A stretch of 64,000 nucleotides of DNA, from assembly GCA_959026535.1 (NCBI GenBank), contig CAUFMB010000004.1:1-64000 (forward strand), written 5' to 3'. This DNA is from an uncultured Collinsella sp. (lineage in GTDB: Bacteria; Actinomycetota; Coriobacteriia; Coriobacteriales; Coriobacteriaceae). Made by a program: the position numbers and the translations under genes. Shown in pieces: positions 43,003 to 51,087 of this stretch (its first letter is position 1; each line of letters opens with the position of its first letter). A model generated the notes under the pieces. It was not told where the DNA came from. It did no database searches and saw nothing but the letters and a program-made list of their open reading frames with translations.

Positions 43003-45834
43003 ATGCCTGCCAACAAGAAAGAGGCAAAGGAGTTCGTCAAACGGTGGAAGAAGCGCCTCAGTGCCATCCCCGCAGGCTCCAACAACGAGCAACAGGATAC
43101 GCAGAAGTTCTGGGTCGACCTGCTCATCAACGTCCTGGGCATCCCGTCCAACACCATAGACAGCTTCGTCGACTTCGAGCGGAAGGTGAGAGGCCGTCGC
43201 ATTGATGTGTTCGTCTCCGATCACAACTTCCTCTGCGAGCAGAAGTCGTGGGGCATCGGCCTCGACAAGCCCGAACCCAGGAACGGCGGCATGGAGACAC
43301 CGCTCCAGCAGGCCATGTGGTACGCGCGGCACCTGCCGTACTCCGAGCGCCCCCGCTGGGTGATGACGTGTAACTTCGGGACCTTCCGCCTCTACGATCT
43401 CGACAACGAGCGGCCCGAGGACACCGTGCAGGAGTTCTCCCTCGAAGAGCTCCCGGACAGCCTGTATCTCCTGTCCTTCCTGACCTCCAACGAGACGAGC
43501 CGCCTGCACAAGGAGCAGCAGCTCTCCATCGAGGCCGGGGCTTACGTCTCCAGGCTCTATGATGCCCTCGCCAAGCAGTACCACCACATTGAGGAGAAGG
43601 ATGAACGCGCGCAAGAGGAGCAGCGCTCCCTCAACGTGCTCATCACCCGAATCATCTTCCTGCTCTACGCCGAGGACGCCGACCTCCTGCAATCGCACCA
43701 GGCGTTCGGCAGGTACTGCGAGGGAGATCCCGCGAAGCTCCGCCGAAAACTGGTCGATTTGTTTGAGACGATCGACACGCCCCTAGAGCAGAGGGACGAG
43801 TACATGGACGAGGACCTCGCGACCTTTCCCTACGTGAACGGCGGTCTGTTCGCCGACTCCTCTATCATCGTCCCGCAGATGACCCCGGAGATCCTCGAGG
43901 CCATCACCGACGCGTCCCAGGACTTCGACTGGCGCGAGATCTCGGGCGTCATCTTCGGCGGCGTGTTCGAGGGCACGCTGAACCCCGAGACGCGCCACGC
44001 CGGGGGCATGCACTACACGAGCGTCGAGAACATCGAGCGCTGCCTCAGGCCGCTCTTCCTCGACGAGCTGTGGGATGAGCTGCACGAGGCCGAGGGCGAG
44101 AGGACAGTTGCCAAGCGCAAGCAGGCCCTGGCGAGGCTGCACGACAAGGTGGCCTCCATCACCATCGGCGACCCGGCATGCGGCTCGGGCAACTTCCTTA
44201 CCGAGGCGTACCGGCAGCTGCGCACCATCGAGAACCGAATCATCGAAGACGAGCTCAGCGAGGAGACCGGCAACGCGGGCCAGACGTCTCTCGTCATTGC
44301 GCAGGACGGCCCCGTCCGCGTATCTCTCGATCAACTGTACGGCATCGAGATAAACGACTTCGCCGTCTCGGTCGCCAAGACCGCCCTTTGGATCACCGAG
44401 GAGCAGATGCTCCGAAAGACGCAGGAGATATACGTCGACTACGACTTCGACTTCCTGCCGCTCAGGAGCCTCAGCAACCTCCATGAGGGCAACGCCCTCA
44501 AGACCGATTGGTCCGAGGTGTTCCCCGATGACCTTACTTATCTTGTGGGCAACCCGCCGTTCCTGGGTGCTCGCAACCAATCCAAGGAGCAGAAGGCAGA
44601 GCTACTTGAGGTCTTCGACGGCGCGAAGAACGCGGGCAACATCGACTACTGCGGGGCCTGGTACATGAAGGCTGCGAGGTTCACGCAGGGAAAGCGCACG
44701 CGCTGCGCCCTGGTCTCGACCAACTCCATCTGCCAGGGGGAGCAGGTCGCCAATCTCTGGAAACCCCTGCACGACCTGGGAATCCATATCGACTTCGCGC
44801 ACAACACCTTCCGCTGGGACAACGAGGCGGCGGACAAGGCACACGTGTTCTGCGTCATCGTCGGGTTCTCGCGCGAGGTTGGGGCCAAGACGCTCTTCTA
44901 CCACGCGACCCCGGACAGCGACGAAGAACGGATTCCCACGGCTCGAATCAATGCGTATCTGAAAGATGCCCCTGACGTATTCATCTACAGCCGCAGCAAA
45001 CCTATTTGTGATGTTCCGGAAATGGCCATCGGAAATAAACCTATTGATGGGGGATTCTACCTGTTTACCGATGAGGAGAAAGACGATTTCCTGAAGAAAG
45101 AGCCAAAGGCCGAAGGCTTCTTCCATCCATGGCTTGGATCAAAAGAGTTCATTCATGGCTATCACCGCTGGTGCCTGTGGCTTGGGGAGGCAACCTTCTC
45201 AGATTTAAAGCAGCTTCCTGAGTGCAGAAAGAGAGTAGAACAGGTTCGTGAATACAGGCTTGCAAGTAAAAGCGCTGGAACCCGGAAAATAGCAGATAAG
45301 CCAACGAGATTTCACGTTGAGAACATGCCCGAGGGAAGTTCCATCATCATCCCAGAGGTGTCTTCAAGCAGAAGGAAACGTGTTCCAATGGGCTTTGTTG
45401 GTCCAGAGATATTCTGCAGCAACAAGGTTAGATTGATACCTAATGCCTCTCTCTATCACTATGGCATTCTGCAATCTCAATTCCATAATGCATGGGTTAG
45501 GATCGTAACTGGAAGATTGAAGGACGATTACCAGTATTCGGCCAATATTGATTACAACAACTTCGTCTGGCCTGACCCAACGGAACCGCAACGCGAGGAA
45601 GTCGAGCGTTGCGCCCAAGCCGTGCTCGACGCCCGGGATGCCCAAGAAGGTGCGACGCTCGCGGACATGTACGATCCAAAGAACGAAACGTTCTTCCCCG
45701 AGCTGATGTCTGCGCATAAGGCGCTCGACGCTGCTGTCGAAGCTGCCTATGGCGTCGACTTCGGTGGGGACGAGGAGAAGATAGTCGCCCATCTTTTCAA
45801 CCTGTACGCCAAGAAGGTCGGTGATAGCGAATGA
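43003..45834 (+). CDS. MmeI-like type IIL/IIG restriction-modification enzyme
   Basis: Encodes 943 residues. The N-terminal nuclease part has FERKVRGRRIDVFV and FLCEQKSWG (Asp and ExK-type residues, about residues 55-85). A helical linker follows. The methyltransferase core carries the S-adenosylmethionine motif DPACGSGNFLTEAY (about 389) and catalytic NPPF (about 515), typical of adenine-N6 enzymes. A target-recognition region covers ~650-850 and a short helical C-terminus follows. One polypeptide would both methylate and cut. The recognition region is clearly more AT-rich than the rest. The stop overlaps the next gene by four bases. ATG 43003 follows GGAGG. Confidence 0.9.
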   Translation: MPANKKEAKEFVKRWKKRLSAIPAGSNNEQQDTQKFWVDLLINVLGIPSNTIDSFVDFERKVRGRRIDVFVSDHNFLCEQKSWGIGLDKPEPRNGGMETPLQQAMWYARHLPYSERPRWVMTCNFGTFRLYDLDNERPEDTVQEFSLEELPDSLYLLSFLTSNETSRLHKEQQLSIEAGAYVSRLYDALAKQYHHIEEKDERAQEEQRSLNVLITRIIFLLYAEDADLLQSHQAFGRYCEGDPAKLRRKLVDLFETIDTPLEQRDEYMDEDLATFPYVNGGLFADSSIIVPQMTPEILEAITDASQDFDWREISGVIFGGVFEGTLNPETRHAGGMHYTSVENIERCLRPLFLDELWDELHEAEGERTVAKRKQALARLHDKVASITIGDPACGSGNFLTEAYRQLRTIENRIIEDELSEETGNAGQTSLVIAQDGPVRVSLDQLYGIEINDFAVSVAKTALWITEEQMLRKTQEIYVDYDFDFLPLRSLSNLHEGNALKTDWSEVFPDDLTYLVGNPPFLGARNQSKEQKAELLEVFDGAKNAGNIDYCGAWYMKAARFTQGKRTRCALVSTNSICQGEQVANLWKPLHDLGIHIDFAHNTFRWDNEAADKAHVFCVIVGFSREVGAKTLFYHATPDSDEERIPTARINAYLKDAPDVFIYSRSKPICDVPEMAIGNKPIDGGFYLFTDEEKDDFLKKEPKAEGFFHPWLGSKEFIHGYHRWCLWLGEATFSDLKQLPECRKRVEQVREYRLASKSAGTRKIADKPTRFHVENMPEGSSIIIPEVSSSRRKRVPMGFVGPEIFCSNKVRLIPNASLYHYGILQSQFHNAWVRIVTGRLKDDYQYSANIDYNNFVWPDPTEPQREEVERCAQAVLDARDAQEGATLADMYDPKNETFFPELMSAHKALDAAVEAAYGVDFGGDEEKIVAHLFNLYAKKVGDSE

Positions 45835-46274
45835 TCCACCCCACGCGTTTCTCCTTGCCTGACGAGGAATACCTGACCCTTCTTGGGGAGGCGGTATACG
45901 TATTCAACTCAAACGTCTCCTTCTTTGTAGAGAATCTTATGCACGCCGGGGCTCCCGATTGGTATGGGCTTACCGACATGACGACGGGGCGACTCAAGGA
46001 CGAAGGAAAGAAATGGCTTGTGAACGAAGAGGACGTAAGAATCCTGGAACTGCTCTGTGATCTTGGAAATGAGAGGAACAGAATCATTCACAGTTTTCCG
46101 GTGACGCATGATGGGCGACAGGAGCTCCGAACGAAGGTTAAGGCCAAGGATGCAGAGCGCCCAAACTATCAATACCAGATCGACCGTGAACTGCTCTGCT
46201 CCTTCATCGACAGAAATCAAGAATTGAACGACGAGCTATACAAGTGTAGAGATAGGAATACCGCCAATGCCTAA
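45831..46274 (+). CDS. Small HEPN-like protein in defence operon
   Basis: Encodes 147 residues, ATGA-overlapping the restriction-modification gene and overlapping the next gene by eight bases. Mostly helical. LGNERNRIIHSFP near residue 82 contains R-x4-H, the active-site pattern of HEPN ribonucleases (an N-R-x-x-x-x-H region in a helix is usual). The N-terminal LTLLGEAVYVFNSNVSFFVENLM is reminiscent of four-helix HEPN folds. Function is inferred from motif and context only; it could be an effector or a regulatory partner of the flanking nucleases. Confidence 0.65.
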   Translation: MIHPTRFSLPDEEYLTLLGEAVYVFNSNVSFFVENLMHAGAPDWYGLTDMTTGRLKDEGKKWLVNEEDVRILELLCDLGNERNRIIHSFPVTHDGRQELRTKVKAKDAERPNYQYQIDRELLCSFIDRNQELNDELYKCRDRNTANA

Positions 46275-48036
46275 CTCCATCTACAACCCCATATCGCTGG
46301 AGGTTGGTAACATCCTGAAGGATGTTCAGACGGGTAAGATTGGCTTGCCTGACTTGCAACGGCCCTTTGTATGGGGCAATGACAAGGTCCGTGACCTTCT
46401 CGATTCCATGCTTCGTGGATACCCCATCGGTTATGTGATGTTATGGGATTCTCCGAGCGATGATGCGGGCAAGAGGTCCGCGATAGGCTCGAACCAAAAG
46501 GTGTATGCCGTTCCCAAGTCCCTTGTCATCGACGGACAGCAGAGGCTCACTGCTCTCTTGAGCTCTCTGTACGGCGTACCCGTGCGAGACAAGAACTTCA
46601 GGGAGCGTACGGTGAAGATCGCCTACGACCCCATCGCACGCTCATTCAAGAATGCCGATGCCTCGACCGAGAGGGATTCGCGCTATGTGCCGGATGTATC
46701 CGAGGCTTTCGCAGCGAACCACGATAACAAGCTGAGTGCCTACCGCAAGGCGTTCATCAAGCGCCTTAACGAGGCGAATGCCAAAAAGGGAGAATCCGAA
46801 CTCGACGATGACGGCGAGGATGCCGTCGAGAGCGGGCTCAACGCATTGCTCGGGCTTGAGCGTTATCTTCTGCCGACGCTGGAGATTTCCGAATCGGCTG
46901 ACGAGGAGACCGTATCGGACATCTTCGTGCGTGTGAACTCGCAAGGGCAGGCGCTTAAGCAGGATGACTTCATCATGACCCTGCTTTCGGTCTACGAACC
47001 TGCCATGAGGGAGCGTATAGAGGAGTTCTGCGCCATGAGCCATGCGCCCGCAAAGGGCACCTCGTACAACCCGCTCATGACCGTCTCGCCGACGCATATC
47101 ATTCGCGCCACGGTGGGCGTGGGGTTCAAGAGGGGTCGCCTGCGTTATGCTTACCAGATTCTCCGCGGGCGAGATCTCAAGACAAAGGAAACGACGTCCG
47201 AGACGAGGGCCGAGAACTTTGCCACGTTCGGTCGTGCCCTCGATCTCGTGCTTGACTTGAACAACTGGCATGCCTTCATCAACACGCTGGCGGAGGCGGG
47301 CTACGTCTGCTCCGACCAGGTGGGGTCGGGCAACGCGCTCATGTTCTGCTATGCGTTCTACCTTATCGGGCGCTATGAGTTCGACATGGAGCCACTGGCT
47401 GTGCGCGGGCTCGTGCGGCGCTGGTATTTCGCCGCAGCCATAACGGGACTCTATGTGGGGTCCTTCGAATCCGAGTTCGAGCAGCAGCTTAACGACGTCT
47501 CGCGCCTTGATACTGCCGGCGAGTTTCAGGCATACTTCGACCGTAGACTTGCCGCCATCATGACGGACGATTATTTCTCCATTACGCTGCCCAGCTCCCT
47601 CGATGCAAACGAGGCGACGGGTCCGACCTGGTGGGGCTTCGTCGCGGCTCAGGTTGTGCTCGGTGCCAAGGCGCTGTTCAGTACGGCCCCTCTTTCTCAG
47701 CTGCTGCTTACCGGTTCGTCGGGCTCCAAGAAGGCCCTGGACAAGCATCACCTGTTCCCAGATAACTACCTGAAGATCGAGGGTTACCTTTCGCAGCGCA
47801 GCAATCGAGGTAACTTTACCCTCGTTGACTATCAGAACAACATCTACATCTCGGATGATGCCCCGAATGAGTATGTTCGTAGGTATCGCGACGCGCTGGG
47901 AGAGGACGAGTATCGCCGTAACTGCGAAGAGCACGCCCTGCCCGTTGGGTTCGAGGACCTCGATTACGAGGAGTTCATCAGCAAGCGAAGGCAGCTTATG
48001 GGCGAGCTTGTGAAGAGGGCCTACGAGCGGCTTTAG
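46267..48036 (+). CDS. DUF262 + HNH (GmrSD-type) nuclease
   Basis: Encodes 589 residues. The N-terminal DUF262 domain shows LPDLQRPFVWGNDKVRDLLDSM, GYPIGYVMLW and the signature VIDGQQRLTALLSSLYG (about residues 80-100), linked to NTP-dependent cleavage in GmrS. The C-terminus has an HNH/DUF1524-like motif DKHHLFPDNYL (about 495) and GNFTLVDYQNNIYISDD. GmrSD family members restrict glucosylated or otherwise modified phage DNA. Third gene of the overlapping operon. Confidence 0.88.
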   Translation: MPNSIYNPISLEVGNILKDVQTGKIGLPDLQRPFVWGNDKVRDLLDSMLRGYPIGYVMLWDSPSDDAGKRSAIGSNQKVYAVPKSLVIDGQQRLTALLSSLYGVPVRDKNFRERTVKIAYDPIARSFKNADASTERDSRYVPDVSEAFAANHDNKLSAYRKAFIKRLNEANAKKGESELDDDGEDAVESGLNALLGLERYLLPTLEISESADEETVSDIFVRVNSQGQALKQDDFIMTLLSVYEPAMRERIEEFCAMSHAPAKGTSYNPLMTVSPTHIIRATVGVGFKRGRLRYAYQILRGRDLKTKETTSETRAENFATFGRALDLVLDLNNWHAFINTLAEAGYVCSDQVGSGNALMFCYAFYLIGRYEFDMEPLAVRGLVRRWYFAAAITGLYVGSFESEFEQQLNDVSRLDTAGEFQAYFDRRLAAIMTDDYFSITLPSSLDANEATGPTWWGFVAAQVVLGAKALFSTAPLSQLLLTGSSGSKKALDKHHLFPDNYLKIEGYLSQRSNRGNFTLVDYQNNIYISDDAPNEYVRRYRDALGEDEYRRNCEEHALPVGFEDLDYEEFISKRRQLMGELVKRAYERL

Positions 48037-48068
48037 GCTTGCGCTGTGAACCTGCGATTGGGGTTGAA

Positions 48069-48299
48069 GTGACGAAGGTGTTCATATCCTACGCATGGGA
48101 GAGCGAAGAACATCGTGCATGGGTAAAGGCGCTGGCAGACCGTCTGTTAGCCGATGGTGTCGAGGCAATTGTGGATCAATATGACCTTGAGCTCGGCGAC
48201 AGGTTGCCTCAGTTCATGGAGCGGTCGGTCAGGTCGTCGGACTATGTTCTTATCGTCTGCACCCCAGCATATAAGCAGAAGGCAGCGCCGAGCGCGTGA
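48069..48299 (+). pseudogene. Truncated TIR/SEFIR-domain gene
   Basis: From GTG 48069 (GGGG nearby) the frame gives VTKVFISYAWESEEHRAWVK, then DQYDLELGDRLPQFMERSV and SSDYVLIVCTPAYKQKA, matching the first ~70 residues of SEFIR/TIR proteins. It then breaks to PSA-stop. Full proteins continue for at least another 60 residues of this domain plus an effector or sensor part, and none of that follows. A deletion has removed the 3' part. It lies 32 bases after the DUF262 gene. Confidence 0.75.
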
Positions 48300-48611
48300 A
48301 GAGGCCTCCCGGACAGCGTATAGGAAGAACGTTGAGAACGTCGCCGGGACGATTGATTTCTAGCTCGGCCGCTTGCGCGAGGGCGTAGCAATCGGCTTCG
48401 CGGCCGATGGGTCCCGCCTATGGGCGGCCCCTGCGACGTGCGGAATCGCTCCCGCTGCGGCTCTCTGTAACGCTCCCATGGGTCGCATTTCGTCTAGCTC
48501 CGCTTGCGCCACCCTTCCCGTCGCCCGCATCATCAGGGCTGCATCGGTTAGAATCGTGTGTGCGACGCATCCCGTGCGCGGGCGGCCGAAGACTTGATCG
48601 GAGGTCCCCAA

Positions 48612-48761
48612 TTGCTGAAATTCCTTAACGCGCTCGCCGCCCTTGCGACGGTCGGCACGTTCATCATTGCGTTTCTTGATTCGTATGAGGTTCGGTTTAA
48701 GGTCCGTAGGCGCACGCGCGGTGCGGACGGTTCTCGGCGTTTGCGCCGCAAGCGCAAATAA
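48612..48761 (+). CDS. Small single-pass membrane protein with basic tail
   Basis: Encodes 49 residues from TTG 48612, supported by GGAGG eight bases upstream (48600-48603 region). Residues 2-22 are hydrophobic (LKFLNALAALATVGTFIIAF), then a strongly basic tail (VRRRTRGADGSRRLRRKRK). A strong terminator follows. Short, so modest confidence; function unknown. Upstream, 48300-48611 contains only GC-rich sequence I cannot assign. Confidence 0.5.
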   Translation: MLKFLNALAALATVGTFIIAFLDSYEVRFKVRRRTRGADGSRRLRRKRK

Positions 48762-48791
48762 AAACGGCCGGGGTTGCAGCCCGGCCGTTTA
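48762..48791 (+). terminator. Terminator after small membrane protein
   Basis: AAACGGCCGGG pairs with CCCGGCCGTTT around GTTGCAG. Weak T-run; symmetrical, so it could act either way. Confidence 0.75.
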
Positions 48792-48929
48792 ACACGTTAG
48801 AAAACTAGGCCGCCCGCGCTCCTTAACACTTACGCGGGATGCGTCGTTTTCTAGAAACATTCTACCCGTCCGGCTGCTGGTCCGTCCACATTTTCCAAAT
48901 CAAATCACCAGATGTCTACTGAGACACGC

Positions 48930-48966
48930 AAAGCGCCCGCTTGCTGGGGGAGCAAGCGGGCGCTTC
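48930..48966 (-). terminator. Terminator of the envelope kinase operon
   Basis: AAGCGCCCGCTTGCT pairs perfectly with AGCAAGCGGGCGCTT around a five-base loop, about 50 bases beyond the stop of the minus-strand PASTA kinase gene. Only a short T/A flank follows. Confidence 0.8.
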
Positions 48967-49017
48967 TGAGCGAATGTGTTTGCGGTCTAAGCCGCTCGGA
49001 GCAACAAGCGATCGACG

Positions 49018-50955
49018 TTAGTTGCTAGACTCGGAGTCGTCGCCGGAACCGGAGATGGAAACCGTCAGCGTGATCGTGCTGTCGGTGGACTGCTTGCCGG
49101 TGGGGGAGACGCCCGTAACGGTGGCATTCTCGTTGCCGCTCACGGGGTTGCCGTTCTGATCGCAGAATGCGATGTTGTAGAAACCGGCGTTGTTGAGCGC
49201 GGTGACGGCGGCGGAGATGCTCTTGCCGTACAGGTTGCCCGGGACGCTGGCCTTGCCGGACTTCTTGGCGATGACGACGGTGATCGTGGCGCCGGGCTTC
49301 TGCTTGCCGCTGGGGTTCCAGCTAATTACGGTGCCCTCGGTAACCGAGTCGTTTTCCTGGTAGCTCACGTCGACGCCAAAGCCAGCCATGTCGAGAGCGT
49401 TGCGCGCCTGGGCCTCGGTCATGTCGGTCAGATCGGGCACCGAGGTGGTGTCCGGGCCGCCAGAGACCTTGTACGAGATGGTCGTGCCCTTCTCGACCTC
49501 TTTGCCGGCAGCAGTGCTCTGCTCAAAGACCTGGCCCTCTTCGGCCTCATTGGCTTCCTCCGAGGCGCTGCCCTTCAGGCCCACGCTTGCCAGTGCGGCC
49601 TCGGCCTGGTCCTTGGTCAGGCCGAGGAGCTGCGGAACCTCAACCTTCTCGGAGGGCTTAGGGCCCTTGGAGATTACCAGGTTCACCCTTGTGCCCTTGG
49701 CCTTCTTGGTGTTGCCGTTGGGGGTCTGCTCGGCGACCTTTCCCTCGTCGACATCGTCGTTGTAGCTCTGGTCGACGGTGCCAACCTCAAGGCCGGCTTC
49801 CTTGATCAGCTCAATAGCGGTCTCCTGGTCCTTGCCCAGCACGTCGGGCACCGTGACCTGTTCGCCACTGAACATGCCCGTGGCAAAGGCCACCACTACG
49901 CCAATCACGGCGACGGCGGCAATCACGGCGGCGATGATCTTGTTCTTGTTGGACTTAGGCTTCTCGACCTCGTAGGAGCCCGTGGAGCCCGAGACAGCGC
50001 TACGGGCGGTATTCTGTCCGCTTACGCCCGATACGGGGCGAACCATAGCGCGCGTGGAGTCAGACAGCTCACGGGTCTTGGTAGCGCCCAGCTCACCGGG
50101 GGCGCCGATGATGCGCGTGGGCTCCGAGACGTTGACGGCACGGCCCGACAGGTAGCTGTTGAGCACCTGACGCAGCTCGTCGGCGGTCTGGAAGCGGTTT
50201 GCCGGGTCCTTCTCCATGCACTTGAGGATGATGCGCTCAAGGTCGGCGTCGACACCGGAGTTGATCTGGCTCGGCGGAATAGGCAACTCGTTGACCTGCT
50301 TGAGTGCGACCGAGATGGCGTCGTCGCCGTCAAAGGGTACGCGGCCGGTGGCGCACTCGTACATGACGACACCCAGCGAGTAGATATCCGAGGTGGGGCC
50401 GAGGTCCTGGCCGCGGGTCTGTTCGGGGCTTACATAGTGGGCGGTGCCCAGCACGTTGTTATCCTGCGTGAGGTGGCTGTTCTTGGCGCGTGCGATGCCA
50501 AAATCCATGACCTTGATATTGCCGTCGGGCAGCACCATGATGTTTTGCGGCTTAATGTCGCGGTGGATAATCTCGTGCTTGTGTGCGACCGAAAGCGCGG
50601 AGCTGATCTGCGAGCCGATCTGCGCGACCTTCTTGGGATCGAGGGCGCCGTGGCTCTTGATGCCGCTCTTAAGGTCGGTACCGCGCAGGTACTCCATGAC
50701 GATGTAATAGGTGTCGCCATCCTTGCCCCAGTCGTAGACGCCCACGATATAGGGGGAGGACAGGCCGGCCGCTGCCTGGGCCTCCTGCTTAAAGCGGGCG
50801 GCGAAGGTGGCGTCGCCGGCATACTGCGGCAGCATGATCTTGACGGCAACCGTGCGGTCGAGGACCTGATCCTGTGCACGGAAGACGGTCGCCATACCGC
50901 CCGTTCCCACCTTATCCTTGAGGAGGTATCTTCCCCCGAGGACCCTCTGTTCCAT
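49018..50955 (-). CDS. pknB: PASTA-domain serine/threonine protein kinase (PknB-like)
   Basis: Encodes 645 residues from ATG 50955 (AGGAG five bases upstream); the in-frame ATG 15 bases earlier overlaps that site. The kinase domain (~1-270) has GTGGMATVF, VAVKIM, HRDIKPQN and DFGIA. A juxtamembrane linker carries Thr/Ser-rich sites, then one membrane helix (~335-357, IIAAVIAAVAVIGVVVAFATG). Four extracytoplasmic PASTA repeats follow (starts VPDVLG, VPQLLG, VPDLTD, VPGNLY), which bind peptidoglycan fragments or lipid II. Last gene of the operon; signals cell-wall state to division and synthesis proteins. Confidence 0.96.
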   Translation of the reverse strand: MEQRVLGGRYLLKDKVGTGGMATVFRAQDQVLDRTVAVKIMLPQYAGDATFAARFKQEAQAAAGLSSPYIVGVYDWGKDGDTYYIVMEYLRGTDLKSGIKSHGALDPKKVAQIGSQISSALSVAHKHEIIHRDIKPQNIMVLPDGNIKVMDFGIARAKNSHLTQDNNVLGTAHYVSPEQTRGQDLGPTSDIYSLGVVMYECATGRVPFDGDDAISVALKQVNELPIPPSQINSGVDADLERIILKCMEKDPANRFQTADELRQVLNSYLSGRAVNVSEPTRIIGAPGELGATKTRELSDSTRAMVRPVSGVSGQNTARSAVSGSTGSYEVEKPKSNKNKIIAAVIAAVAVIGVVVAFATGMFSGEQVTVPDVLGKDQETAIELIKEAGLEVGTVDQSYNDDVDEGKVAEQTPNGNTKKAKGTRVNLVISKGPKPSEKVEVPQLLGLTKDQAEAALASVGLKGSASEEANEAEEGQVFEQSTAAGKEVEKGTTISYKVSGGPDTTSVPDLTDMTEAQARNALDMAGFGVDVSYQENDSVTEGTVISWNPSGKQKPGATITVVIAKKSGKASVPGNLYGKSISAAVTALNNAGFYNIAFCDQNGNPVSGNENATVTGVSPTGKQSTDSTITLTVSISGSGDDSESSN

Positions 50956-51087
50956 TCCTGCTCCTAACATAACTATTCGCTCAACGATGTGTGTAGTACC
51001 AAATGTATGGCCGCTGGGGCCGTGTGGCGCGTTGTCGCTAGCTCATCGGCCGCGGCGCGTCCCAAGTATCCGCTTTGATCACGGGCA

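Noticed and set aside
42546..48800. tRNA-Arg attachment-site duplication bounding the defence island
   Set aside because: I looked for a repeat of the tRNA 3' end (GGTTCGAATCC...GGGGGCACCA) near 48.3-48.8 kb and found none; no integrase gene is present.
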